Part shown: positions 51,893 through 60,324 of the stretch, in pieces
How the letters are laid out: each line of letters starts with the position of its first letter
Position numbering within the stretch: the stretch's first letter is position 1
From: Microbacterium sp. LWO14-1.2
GTDB lineage: Bacteria; Actinomycetota; Actinomycetes; Actinomycetales; Microbacteriaceae
DNA length: 64,000 bases
Reading direction: 5' to 3'
Assembly (NCBI RefSeq): GCF_038397715.1
Contig: NZ_CP151633.1
Coordinates: forward strand, 3,714,783-3,778,782
The notes under the pieces: model-generated
What the model was told of the DNA's origin: nothing
The model's database searches: none
Seen by the model: the letters and a program-made list of their open reading frames with translations, nothing else
Position numbers and translations under genes: made by a program

Positions 51893-53245
51893 ATGGCACA
51901 ACCCGTCCTGCCGAGCCGTGAGTCGCTCGCCGGCCGTCTCGATGATCTGCCGTTCACGCGTCGGCACCTGCGCCTGCTGACGGGCTCAGGAGTCGGCTGG
52001 GCGCTCGATGCGATGGATGTCGGGCTGATCTCGTTCATCCTCGCGGCCCTCACCCAACAGTGGGGTCTGACGAAGACGGATGCCGGGTGGGTGGCCTCGG
52101 TCGGGTTCATCGGCATGGCTCTCGGAGCCACCCTCGGCGGCCTGCTCGCTGATCGACTCGGGCGGCGTCAGGTCTTCGCCTTGACCTTGCTGGTCTACGG
52201 CGTCGCAACGGGCGCCAGCGCACTCGTCGGCGGTCTGGCAGCGCTTCTCGTGCTGCGGTTCCTCGTCGGCCTGGGTCTCGGCGCGGAGCTGCCGGTCGCG
52301 TCGACGTACGTGAGCGAGTTCGCGCCGGCCCGCATCCGCGGGCGGCTCATCGTCTTCCTCGAGGCCTTCTGGGCCCTGGGATGGACGGCAGCCGCGGTCA
52401 TCGGATACTTCGTGATCCCGGCATCCGAGAACGGCTGGCGATGGGCGTTCGCACTCGGCGCGATCCCCGCGGTGTATGCGCTGATCGTGCGCTGGGGACT
52501 GCCGGAGTCTCCCCGGTGGCTCGCCTCGAAGGGCCGGATAGCGGAGGCCGACCGCATCGTCTCGGCGTTCGAGGTCGACGCGGAGATCGAGCGGACCCCG
52601 GCCATCCGCAGGGAACCGGCGACGCAGCCGATCGCGGTGACCGTGCGGGCCCGGCTGTCCGCTCTGTGGAGCCCGGAGTTCCGGGTGCGCACGCTGTGTC
52701 TCTGGGTGGTCTGGTTGTGCGTCAACTTCGCGTACTACGGCGCCTTCATCTGGATTCCCAGCATCCTCGTCGACGCCGGCTTCGACCTCGTGCGCTCGTT
52801 CGGGTTCACGCTCATCATCACTCTCGCGCAGCTTCCAGGCTACGCGGTCGCAGCGTGGCTGATCGAGGTCTGGGGACGCCGCGTCACGCTGTCGGTGTTC
52901 CTGGTGGGCTCCGCGGTCTCCGCCGTCTTCTTCGGCACGTCGACCACGGAGGTCGCGATCGTCGCCTCGGGGATGGCGCTGTCGTTCTTCAATCTGGGCG
53001 CGTGGGGTGCGCTGTACGCCGTCACGCCCGAGATCTATCCCACGTCTCTTCGGGGTACGGGCGCGGGCTGGGCGGCAGGCATCGGCCGTCTGGCGTCGAT
53101 CGCCGCGCCGCTGGCCGTTCCCGTCCTCCTCGTCGCGGGGGGAGTGGCGACGCTGTTCGTCGTGTTCGGGGCCTGCTTCGTCGTCGCGGCGGCGGCGGCC
53201 TGGGGCCTGGCCGATCGCGGGGGAGTCGCGCTCGACGATCGGTGA
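51893..53245 (+). CDS. MFS transporter (sugar-porter / aromatic-acid-type)
   Basis: 450 aa with 12 predicted transmembrane segments. MFS signatures are visible: GWALDAMDVGLISF in TM1, GGLLADRLGRRQVFALTLLV in loop 2-3, FLVGLGLGAELPVASTYVSEFAPARIRGR in TM4-5 and PESPRWLASKGRIAEAD before the central loop, where sugar porters carry PESPRWL. It is probably a proton-coupled importer of a small organic solute. The substrate is not evident. NiaP-type carriers look similar. Confidence 0.85.
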   Translation: MAQPVLPSRESLAGRLDDLPFTRRHLRLLTGSGVGWALDAMDVGLISFILAALTQQWGLTKTDAGWVASVGFIGMALGATLGGLLADRLGRRQVFALTLLVYGVATGASALVGGLAALLVLRFLVGLGLGAELPVASTYVSEFAPARIRGRLIVFLEAFWALGWTAAAVIGYFVIPASENGWRWAFALGAIPAVYALIVRWGLPESPRWLASKGRIAEADRIVSAFEVDAEIERTPAIRREPATQPIAVTVRARLSALWSPEFRVRTLCLWVVWLCVNFAYYGAFIWIPSILVDAGFDLVRSFGFTLIITLAQLPGYAVAAWLIEVWGRRVTLSVFLVGSAVSAVFFGTSTTEVAIVASGMALSFFNLGAWGALYAVTPEIYPTSLRGTGAGWAAGIGRLASIAAPLAVPVLLVAGGVATLFVVFGACFVVAAAAAWGLADRGGVALDDR

Positions 53246-53266
53246 GCCGCACCACCGATACGCCAA

Positions 53267-53272
53267 TATGCT
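53267..53272 (+). promoter_or_regulatory. Predicted -10 element, leaderless SGNH hydrolase transcript
   Basis: TATGCT lies 6 nt before the GTG at 53279, in the 33-bp gap after the transporter. Confidence 0.5.
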
Positions 53273-53278
53273 GGCGAG

Positions 53279-54037
53279 GTGACAGATGTGCGCTACGTGG
53301 CGATCGGGGACTCCTTCACGGAGGGCGTCGGCGATGTCCTTCCCGACGGTCGAGAACGCGGCTGGGCTGATCTCGTGGCCCAGGGGTGGGCGGATGCCGC
53401 GGGGCACCCGATCCAGTATGCGAACCTCGCGATCCGGGGCAAGCTCGCCTGGCCGATCGTCGAGCAGCAGCTCGAACCGGCGCTGGCCCTGCGTCCGACG
53501 CACCTCTCGTTCAACGGCGGAGGCAACGACATGCTTCGTCCGCGATCCGACCTCGAGCACATCGCCGACGCGTTCAGCCGCGTTCTGCGCCGCTGCGACG
53601 AAGAGGGCGTCACACTCATCCTGCTGTCGGGAGCCAACCCCAGCGGTCAGCTGCCGATGGGCACCGTCGTGCAGCGCCGTGGGGATCTGCTCTCCGAGGC
53701 GGTGCTGCGTCGGGTGGAAGATCGTCCCGACGTCGTCCGCGCCCTCAATTGGCCCGATCGAGAGCTCGCGAGAGCGCCGTACTGGTCGGAGGACCGTCTG
53801 CACATGAATGCAGCAGGTCACCACCGCGTCGCGGCCCGTGTGCTCCACGCACTGGGGTTCGAGCCGCCGGCAGCCTGGTGGTCTCCGACCGCGGCGGCGA
53901 TGGTCGGACCGTCGGGACTGGCCTACTACCGCGAGTTCGTCGGGCCGTGGGTGCGTCGTCGGCTGACGCGCACTTCGTCGGGAGACGGGCGCGCTGCCAA
54001 GTACCCCGACTGGGTGGAACGGATGCCTCAGGCGTGA
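53279..54037 (+). CDS. SGNH/GDSL-family hydrolase
   Basis: 252 aa, no signal peptide. SGNH blocks are in order: block I VAIGDSFTEGVGD (nucleophile Ser), the Gly of block II, block III SFNGGGNDMLRP (Asn), and block V SEDRLHMNAAGHHRVA (Asp, His). It is probably a cytoplasmic esterase or acyl hydrolase of unknown substrate. The stop overlaps the next gene's GTG by 4 bp, so it is translationally coupled to the FGE-like protein. Confidence 0.87.
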   Translation: MTDVRYVAIGDSFTEGVGDVLPDGRERGWADLVAQGWADAAGHPIQYANLAIRGKLAWPIVEQQLEPALALRPTHLSFNGGGNDMLRPRSDLEHIADAFSRVLRRCDEEGVTLILLSGANPSGQLPMGTVVQRRGDLLSEAVLRRVEDRPDVVRALNWPDRELARAPYWSEDRLHMNAAGHHRVAARVLHALGFEPPAAWWSPTAAAMVGPSGLAYYREFVGPWVRRRLTRTSSGDGRAAKYPDWVERMPQA

Positions 54038-54789
54038 CGGATATCGAGCTGCAGCGCCTCCCCGGCGGGCAGGTGACGCTGCATGACGCACGACGCAGGG
54101 CCGAGCGCACCGTCGAGCTCGAGAGCTTCGAGATCGGCGTCTTCGCCGTGACGGAGGAGCAGCTGGCCGAGATCCTCCCGGTGCCCTCGCGGCATCCGCG
54201 TCGTCCCGCCGTCGACATCAGTTGGCTGCGGGCCGTGCACTTCTGCAACGCGGCGTCCGAGTGGGAGGGTCTCGACCCCGTCTACCGTTTCGACGGCGAG
54301 GACGTCGTGTGGGACGCGACGGGGGACGGCTACCGTCTGCCCACCGAGGCGGAGTGGGAGTACGCCTGCCGCGCCGGTTCGATCGGACCGCATTACGCTC
54401 CGCTGTCGGACGCCGCCTGGACGAGCGCCGACGGTGTCCGTGCCCCGCAGGAGGTGGGCGGCAAGCTCCCGAACCTTTTCGGGCTGTTCGACACGCTGGG
54501 CAACACGTGGGAGTGGTGCTGGGATCTGCTCGACCCCGAGCGCTACGGCGAGTACCGGGTCTTCCGGGGCGGCGGATTCGCCGACGAGGCGTGGAGCGTC
54601 CGAGCCTCCGTCCGGCGCGGCGGTTCTCCGCGCACCGCGCAGGACGATGTCGGATTCCGCGTGGCACGAGGCGGTTTCGACGATCCCCAGGCGGCCCAGG
54701 GATGGTCGGCGCAGGACGACCGAGAGCGGTCGTTCTCGGACGGCCCGATCCCCTTCGGGTGGACGCCCCTGCGCCACCCCCGGGATTGA
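54034..54789 (+). CDS. Formylglycine-generating-enzyme-like (SUMF1) protein without catalytic cysteines
   Basis: 251 aa. The C-type-lectin-like SUMF1 fold is evident: FEIGVFAVTEEQLAE, HFCNAASEWEGLDPVYRF, YRLPTEAEWEYACRAG, LGNTWEWCWDLLDPERYG, RVFRGGGFADEAW and a final VGFRVARG. True formylglycine-generating enzymes have redox cysteines in the segment before GFR. Here that stretch reads RASVRRGGSPRTAQDD with none. So it probably does not activate sulfatases, and none is nearby. GTG start overlaps the SGNH gene. Confidence 0.8.
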   Translation: MTDIELQRLPGGQVTLHDARRRAERTVELESFEIGVFAVTEEQLAEILPVPSRHPRRPAVDISWLRAVHFCNAASEWEGLDPVYRFDGEDVVWDATGDGYRLPTEAEWEYACRAGSIGPHYAPLSDAAWTSADGVRAPQEVGGKLPNLFGLFDTLGNTWEWCWDLLDPERYGEYRVFRGGGFADEAWSVRASVRRGGSPRTAQDDVGFRVARGGFDDPQAAQGWSAQDDRERSFSDGPIPFGWTPLRHPRD

Positions 54790-54825
54790 GCGAGGCCGGC
54801 GGGAGCCGTGGATGCGCCGTTTTGC

Positions 54826-54837
54826 CCGGTATACCGG
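54826..54837 (+). promoter_or_regulatory. Perfect 12-bp palindrome upstream of the arginase-like gene
   Basis: CCGGTATACCGG is centred 26 bp before the ATG at 54858 and contains a TATACC that could serve as a -10 element. It is a candidate operator. No regulator gene is adjacent. Confidence 0.35.
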
Positions 54838-54857
54838 AGAGGTGCGAAGCTGAGGGG

Positions 54858-55670
54858 ATGACCTCCCGCTTCTCCCTCATCGTGTCCCAGGGACGCGTCG
54901 CCGATCGCACCGACGGCGCCCTCGTGGGCGCCCGGCTCGTGGGGGAGCGGCTCGCCGCACTCCTCGGCACGACGCCGCACACGGTCGGCGTTCCCAGCGC
55001 GGCGAGGACGGACGACTGGACGACCGCGCTGCCCGAGGCCGAAGAGACGCTGCACGGGCTCCGGGATGCCGTGCGTGCGGCGATCGACGCGGGACAGGTG
55101 CCCCTGCTCGCGACGAACACGTGCGCGGCGAGCCTCGGCTCCCTGCCTGCCGCCGCCGAGCGGTACCCCGACGCCGTCGTGCTGTGGATCGACGCGCACG
55201 GCGACTTCCACACTCCCGGCACCACGGAGTCGGGATACCTGGGCGGAATGGTGCTCGCCGCCGCGAGCGGCCTGTGGGACAGCGGGCACGGCGCAGGGGT
55301 CGATCCTTCGCGCGTCGTGATCGTCGGCGGCCGCGACATCGATCCCGCCGAGGCCGATCTCCTCGCGGATGCCGGGGCGACCGTTCTCGCTCCGGCGGAG
55401 AGCACGCCGGAGCGGGTGCTCGAGCTCGTCGACGGGCGTCCGGTGTGGATCCACGTCGACTGGGACGTGCTCGAACCCGGCTACATACCCGCCGCCTATC
55501 GAGTCGGCGACGGCCTCCTGCCGCACCAGATCGCCGCGATCTTCGCAGCCCTTCCCGTCGAGGCCGTGAAGGGCGTCGAACTGGCGGAGTTCGAGGCCGG
55601 CGACGCCGAGGTGCCGGAGCGGGTCAGCCTCGAACTCATCATCGAGACGTTCCAGCAGCTCCTGCGCTGA
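54858..55670 (+). CDS. Arginase/agmatinase-family protein with an altered metal site
   Basis: 270 aa ureohydrolase fold. Two metal motifs are intact: WIDAHGDFHTP (Asp112, His114, Asp116) and HVDWDVLEP (Asp201, Asp203). The first motif, normally GGDHS, reads TNTCAAS, so Cys89 replaces the usual first His ligand. The late Glu region ELAEFEAGD is present. It should cleave a guanidino or amidino group, perhaps with changed metal use. ATG 54858 follows GAGGGG closely. No arginine or histidine catabolic genes are adjacent. Confidence 0.8.
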   Translation: MTSRFSLIVSQGRVADRTDGALVGARLVGERLAALLGTTPHTVGVPSAARTDDWTTALPEAEETLHGLRDAVRAAIDAGQVPLLATNTCAASLGSLPAAAERYPDAVVLWIDAHGDFHTPGTTESGYLGGMVLAAASGLWDSGHGAGVDPSRVVIVGGRDIDPAEADLLADAGATVLAPAESTPERVLELVDGRPVWIHVDWDVLEPGYIPAAYRVGDGLLPHQIAAIFAALPVEAVKGVELAEFEAGDAEVPERVSLELIIETFQQLLR

Positions 55671-55697
55671 GTGGCCTCGATCCGGCGCACCTCGGCC

Positions 55698-57023
55698 TCA
55701 GCGACGGCGCTCCGGGTCCAGACCGACGCGGATGCGGGTGCGCTTGCGCTCGATCAGGATGAACGTCATCCCGAGGAGCCAGAGCGGGATCGGCATGAGG
55801 AACGCGATGCGGAACGCCTCCAGCGAATAGGTCTCCGGCGTCCCCGCGCCCTGCAGATCCAGCATGAGGCCGATGAGGAAGATGGCGATGAGAGCCGCGA
55901 TGAAGCCGCCAGCATTCGTCACGCCGGTGGCGGTGCTGAGACGGTGCGACGGGTTGTGCGTGCGGGCGTGGTCGAAGGCGATCATGCTCGCGGGGCCTCC
56001 CGTCGCCAGCGCAACGGCCAACACGTAGAGCAGCCAGACCGGGGAGGAACCCGGGAGGGCGATGACGGTCGTCCACGCGACCAGCTGCAGGACCACGGCG
56101 GGGAGGACGAGAGCGAAGGAGCGTCGGTTCGGCCAGCGCCGCGACAGCTCTCCGATCACGGGCCCGAGTGCCATTCCCGCGACGACGTACACGGAGATGA
56201 TGCCCGCGGCATGGGCCGTGTCGAGTCCCTGCGCCGCGGTGAGGAACGGCATCCCCCACAGAAGGATGAAAGCGGTGCCCGCGAACGGTGTCGTGAAGTG
56301 CGACCAGAAAGCGAGACGCGTGCCGGGGTGCGCCCACGCCGCGCGGATGCCGACGCCGGTGTCGATCGCCGATGTCACGACGCGCACGACGCCGGTGTCG
56401 GTGTTCACCGAGACGTCGACCGTGCGCTCGGGCGGCCGGTTGCGGATGACGACGGCGACGAGGACCGTGAAGAGGACGCCGAGCCCGGCGATACTGCCGA
56501 ACGTGATGGTCCAGGACGTCGCATGCAGCAGGGCGGCCAGCGGCACGAGTGCGACGAGTTGCCCGGCCTGCCCGATGATTCCGGTGAACTGCACCATCAC
56601 GGGGCCTCGCTGGGCGGGGAACCAGGTGGCTACCAGGCGCAGCACCGCGGGGAAGACGGCCGCGTCACCCGCGCCGAGCAGGATGCGGGCGACGATCGCG
56701 ATGCCGATGCTGGGGGAGAGGGCCATGGTCAACTGCCCGACAGCCATCAGCAGCATCCCGACGGTCATGATCGGACGGGAGCCGTAGCGATCCAGCAGGA
56801 TGCCGATGGGGATCTGCATACCGCCGTACACCGCGAGCTGGACGACGGCGAAGAGCGCGAGCGTCGAGGCGTCGGCCATGAACCGATCAGCTGCATCGAC
56901 GCCGACAGCCCCGAGCGAGGTGCGATTGGTGATCGCGAGCACGTAGGCGGCGACGCCGACCGACCAGATCAGCCAGGCCTTCCATCCCGGGTTCGACACA
57001 GGGGAGTGGGCAGCGGACGTCAC
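55698..57023 (-). CDS. MFS transporter
   Basis: 441 aa with about 12 transmembrane segments. The MFS loop 2-3 motif is GILLDRYGSRPIMTVG, and TM4-5 contains ILLGAGDAAVFPAVLRLVATWFPAQRG, resembling anion:cation symporters of the ACS/NNP type. The cytoplasmic loop after TM6 is longer than usual (about 40 residues from RNRPPERT). Substrate is unknown. GTG start. The transcript is predicted to be leaderless. It converges with the arginase-like gene 27 bp away. Confidence 0.84.
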   Translation of the reverse strand: MTSAAHSPVSNPGWKAWLIWSVGVAAYVLAITNRTSLGAVGVDAADRFMADASTLALFAVVQLAVYGGMQIPIGILLDRYGSRPIMTVGMLLMAVGQLTMALSPSIGIAIVARILLGAGDAAVFPAVLRLVATWFPAQRGPVMVQFTGIIGQAGQLVALVPLAALLHATSWTITFGSIAGLGVLFTVLVAVVIRNRPPERTVDVSVNTDTGVVRVVTSAIDTGVGIRAAWAHPGTRLAFWSHFTTPFAGTAFILLWGMPFLTAAQGLDTAHAAGIISVYVVAGMALGPVIGELSRRWPNRRSFALVLPAVVLQLVAWTTVIALPGSSPVWLLYVLAVALATGGPASMIAFDHARTHNPSHRLSTATGVTNAGGFIAALIAIFLIGLMLDLQGAGTPETYSLEAFRIAFLMPIPLWLLGMTFILIERKRTRIRVGLDPERRR

Positions 57024-57029
57024 CCTTCC

Positions 57030-57035
57030 ACGCTA
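57030..57035 (-). promoter_or_regulatory. Predicted -10 element, leaderless MFS transcript (minus strand)
   Basis: On the minus strand TAGCGT lies 6 nt before the GTG at 57023. Confidence 0.5.
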
Positions 57036-57066
57036 CTCCTGGTCGGGGGCGGCTCCTGTCGCCGCG

Positions 57067-57909
57067 TCAGGCGTCGAGCACCTCGACCATCTGAGAGACG
57101 GAGCGTCCGTGAGCGAGCTGTGCGACACGAGCCGCGAGCTCGGAATGCACCTGAACGACCGTCGGTCCACGTGACATCCACCGGCCACCGGACTGGGTGA
57201 GTTCGAGGTCGGGGGAGACCGCGGCGTCCGGGAGCGCTTCCCGCCCTTCCGCGACGCGCACGGCCGCGCCCAGCATGCCGACGAGCCACACCTCGCCGAA
57301 GGCGTGGGGTCGGAGCGAAGCGATCGGCCCACCGCGTCCTCGGAAGACCTGGAACATGGTGTCTGCGCGACGCACGACCCAGTCGTCGTCGCCGTGGGCG
57401 AACTCGCAGGCGACATCCGCGTGCAGGGTGATGTCGGCCCCGAACCGACGAAGGGCTTCGACGCAGGCGCTGCTCAGCAGGCGTCCGTCGAGCTCGCGTT
57501 CCCGGCGACGCAGCTCCGCCCGGTACTTCTCGCGCGCGATCGGCGCGTACAGCTCCTCGAGCGCCCGCCGGTCGGGTCTCTCTCCGCGAGCGAGTCGATC
57601 GAACAGCCAGGCCGGGTCGATCTGGACGAAGTAGCGGAAGAAGACATCGACCGGTCCGCGCCTGAGCCGGCGATCAGCGACGAGCAACTGCACTCCGTGG
57701 TCGACCGACCAGACCGCGGCGGTCTCGCCGTCCACGACGGCGACCCAGGACCATCCCGGTGACCTGATCTCGGGTGCGCTCCGCTCGATGGCCGCGCTGA
57801 GCAGAGTGCCGCGCGGGACGGTGAGCACACCGGCGTGCGAGACCGCATCGTCTCCCATCGCGACGCTGTCGCGGTCGACGTGGAGTTCGAGGGAGCGGGG
57901 GCGGAGCAT
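57067..57909 (-). CDS. Conserved hypothetical protein
   Basis: 280 aa. I do not recognise a family. It has no signal peptide or membrane segment. It is mixed alpha/beta, with a charged helix rich in Arg and Glu in the middle (YAPIAREKYRAELRRRERELDG) and a moderately conserved-looking segment PHAFGEVWLVGMLGAAVRVAEG. Codon usage matches the backbone genes, which supports real coding. The ATG at 57909 is 6 nt after a -10-like hexamer. It lies 43 bp upstream of the MFS gene on the same strand, which also has its own promoter. Confidence 0.7.
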   Translation of the reverse strand: MLRPRSLELHVDRDSVAMGDDAVSHAGVLTVPRGTLLSAAIERSAPEIRSPGWSWVAVVDGETAAVWSVDHGVQLLVADRRLRRGPVDVFFRYFVQIDPAWLFDRLARGERPDRRALEELYAPIAREKYRAELRRRERELDGRLLSSACVEALRRFGADITLHADVACEFAHGDDDWVVRRADTMFQVFRGRGGPIASLRPHAFGEVWLVGMLGAAVRVAEGREALPDAAVSPDLELTQSGGRWMSRGPTVVQVHSELAARVAQLAHGRSVSQMVEVLDA

Positions 57910-57915
57910 GAACCG

Positions 57916-57921
57916 AGCCTA
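57916..57921 (-). promoter_or_regulatory. Predicted -10 element, leaderless hypothetical gene (minus strand)
   Basis: On the minus strand TAGGCT lies 6 nt before the ATG at 57909. Confidence 0.5.
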
Positions 57922-58006
57922 GCCAGCGTCGGGATTCACGTGGTCGAGGTAGGACCGGCTCTCTGCCTGGGATGCCACGCGCGCCTCTACGGCCTCACAG
58001 GACGCG

Positions 58007-58327
58007 TCAGGGCCGGTAGGTGACGTGCACGTCGATCTCTTGCCCGAGTTCAATCTCCACGCGTTTCGCGAGGCTCCGGCCCTCTTTCATCCACCGGTTC
58101 AGTTCGTCCTTGTAGTCCCACTCGTAGTCCCACCTGTTCTCGATGGGTTCGCCGAAGGAGATGAGTTCTTGTGCGTGGGCGTTCCATGCGAACAGCTCCT
58201 GGATGAGCTGCTCTGAGAGACCCGAGGTTTCGGGATCGAGGGGCCCAGGCTCTTCGCCGGGCGTTCTCTCCCAGACCGGAAACGTGTCCCCAATTTCCGA
58301 CATGAGCGCCAACTCTCGACGAGACAT
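58007..58327 (-). CDS. Small hypothetical protein
   Basis: 106 aa, acidic and soluble, with no family I recognise. The C-terminal part (RWDYEWDYKDELNRWMKEGRSLAKRVEIEL) is rich in Trp, Asp and Glu and looks structured. I chose ATG 58327 because GGAGG lies 6 nt upstream. An in-frame ATG at 58351 has no ribosome site. Its codon usage is less GC-biased than that of the backbone genes, and it sits at the edge of the gene-poor stretch, so it may belong to accessory DNA. Confidence 0.6.
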   Translation of the reverse strand: MSRRELALMSEIGDTFPVWERTPGEEPGPLDPETSGLSEQLIQELFAWNAHAQELISFGEPIENRWDYEWDYKDELNRWMKEGRSLAKRVEIELGQEIDVHVTYRP

Positions 58328-58351
58328 GTACGTCCTCCATCTGTTCGGCAC

Positions 58352-59930
58352 CGTGCCAAGAAGACGCTACAAGATTGAGGTGACCGCGCCGCCCGGGTAG
58401 GGCGTCTGGCCTACAGACACGCGCGTGAGATTCGATTAAGATCCCGGGCGCTTATCTCGTCCCGGAACCGTCGCGAGCATCCGCGCGCCGCGGCGCGTCC
58501 GGCTTCTACTGGGGGCACCCGAGCTAAGACGTTGCGTTTACTTGAGTACACGTTGTTTCGTATACGCCAGTAACCCCATCGTCAGCGCTACTGTTCTGAC
58601 GGCGTAATCCGAACCGGCGTATTCGCTGCTTGGTCACCCGTCAGGGCGAAGTTCTCCGAACGACGCGGGCCGCGGCAGCGAACGATTCGGTAGACCAATG
58701 AGAGCTGGAGACCTTCGTCCGTTTGACTGTCGTTGTCGGCCGTTGCCGGTCGCGAAACGTGAGCGCAATGAAACATCCCACGATGGCCAGAACCGATGAA
58801 TCGCGGGCGACTGTGGAGAGGCGCATGATTCTGCGCAGGTCGCGGGAGATCAGACTGAAGATCGCTGGGCTCGAGATCGCATCGCAACACCGAGCACTTG
58901 GGCGCGCTGCGAGGACGCCGCACTTGGCGGGAGTGAGTTTCATGCTGTCTGCCGTGGTGATCCCGATGCCGACGTCCACCCCCACCAGAGGCGGCTGACA
59001 ACGTCAGCAGCCGTGCGAGTCTGCCGCGGTGAGGCAGTCCCCGCGACAGCGAGTAGTTCCGCGCCAGGGCTAGCAAGGCGGAGTTCAGGTAAAGCCGAAC
59101 GGGCGAATCACATTGAACACCGCAGAAGCCACGCAAGAGGGCTCTCGATAGCAACCTTCCCCGCCGTGAACTCAAGGACCTGAAGGTCAGCTAGCTGCCT
59201 GAAGAGCTCCCGTTCCCGCGCCGGAACAGCTCCCGAGTCGCGCTTGACCACCAAGACTCTCCGGCCTCCCGGGGAGTCGCCGATGTTGATGAAGGTACGA
59301 CCTGAAGCAGCACGTCTGTGATGGGCCAGGAGGGCGCGCTCGCATGAATACTCAAAGCTGCGGTGTACAGTGCCTGGATATTATCGCCCTGTTCGCTGTC
59401 GTCCCATTCAAACACCCGGACGCGCAACGTGTTCGACAGACGACCGATGAGCACCGTGAGCGGGAAAGGGCATCGCAAGAGCAGTTCGGCATTATCGCTA
59501 GATCTCTCGTCGCGAACATGCTGGGGGTCACTAGCGTCGAGAGTGTTCTCGAGACAGCCGGGCTCACCCTGTCGGGCCGTACCCGGGTGCCGAGAGGATT
59601 CCCCGGACTTTGCGACCCGCGAGCCGCCAGGACCTCGCAGCAGATCTCCGGACCCAACGCGCTCGTGTTCCCCCTCTTGCAGGGCGTCCGAAGACCGCTG
59701 AGGGAACATCCTTCGGTTAGCCGTGTCTGATAGTGGCGTGCCGCGGAGGACATCATTGTTCGTCAGGCAACGTGCGCATCTCGTGGTTCATGGGGGCGAC
59801 GTCCGCCAGCGTCTCGTGCGTCCCGGCGAGATCGTCATGTGACATAGTCGACAGGCCAAGCGCGCCCGCCATCAGTTGGCCGTGCAAGTGAGTGTCCTTA
59901 TCAGTTGCTCTAGAACCGTGACGGTACAGC
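58352..59930. other. About 1.6 kb without a convincing gene; lower-GC, possibly decayed accessory DNA
   Basis: Open frames of 90-195 codons exist on both strands, but they overlap one another, have poor codon bias, lack clear ribosome sites and resemble no family I know. One minus-strand frame at 59191-59709 has a stretch (VLIGRLSNTLRVRVFEWDD) that could be a gene remnant. I see no transposase, inverted repeats, tRNA or attachment site. Composition is visibly less GC-rich than in the backbone. Confidence 0.55.
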
Positions 59931-59934
59931 GTCT

Positions 59935-59970
59935 GCGTTCTATCATCGTCGTATGGCGATGATAGAACGC
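59935..59970 (+). promoter_or_regulatory. Operator-like perfect inverted repeat overlapping the arsR start codon
   Basis: 14-bp arms GCGTTCTATCATCG (59935-59948) and CGATGATAGAACGC (59957-59970) flank an 8-nt centre that contains the ATG at 59953. Size and position suit an ArsR/SmtB dimer acting as autorepressor. TAGAAC at 59911-59916 may be the -10 element. Confidence 0.7.
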
Positions 59971-60324
59971 GAGTTGCTTGAGTTGGACGCGGAGGCGACA
60001 GGCGCGTACGCACACCTGTTCCAGGCGTTCGCTGACCCAACGCGACTGGCTATCGTTCAGCATCTCTCGTCCGGAGAACATCGAGTGCGAGACCTCGTTG
60101 AGCACATGGGATTCGCGCAGTCGACCGTGAGCAAGCACCTTGGATTCCTCGTTGAATGTCGTCTTGCTGTCGCTCGACCTGACGGTCCATCGACGTGGTA
60201 CGCCCTCGCACATCCCGAGGCTCTGCGAGTCGTGATGGTTGCCGGAGAAGCGCTCCTGGGCGCCACCGGAAAAGACTTGATGCTGTGTGAGCACTTACGA
60301 AGCGAGAGAGAAGGGGCAGCGTAA
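59953..60324 (+). CDS. ArsR/SmtB-family metalloregulator
   Basis: 123 aa winged-helix repressor. The core is LFQAFADPTRLAIVQHLSSGEHRVRDLVEHMG, recognition helix FAQSTVSKHLGFLVEC, and wing VARPDGPSTWYALAH. Two cysteines (in LVECRL and LMLCEHL) and C-terminal His/Glu residues are candidate metal ligands, but the metal cannot be named. It is likely released from the overlapping inverted repeat by metal. The ATG at 59953 or at 59959 may be used. The TAA stop shares one base with the CDF gene, so both form one operon. Confidence 0.88.
   Translation: MAMIERELLELDAEATGAYAHLFQAFADPTRLAIVQHLSSGEHRVRDLVEHMGFAQSTVSKHLGFLVECRLAVARPDGPSTWYALAHPEALRVVMVAGEALLGATGKDLMLCEHLRSEREGAA

Noticed and set aside
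58588..59175. 195-codon minus-strand frame in the gene-poor stretch
   Set aside because: It overlaps other open frames on both strands, has Arg/Ser/His-rich shadow-like composition, no ribosome site at its start and no recognisable motif.
59191..59730. Overlapping opposite-strand frames of 172 and 128 codons
   Set aside because: Neither has a ribosome site, a clear codon bias or family motifs. Kept only as part of the gene-poor stretch.
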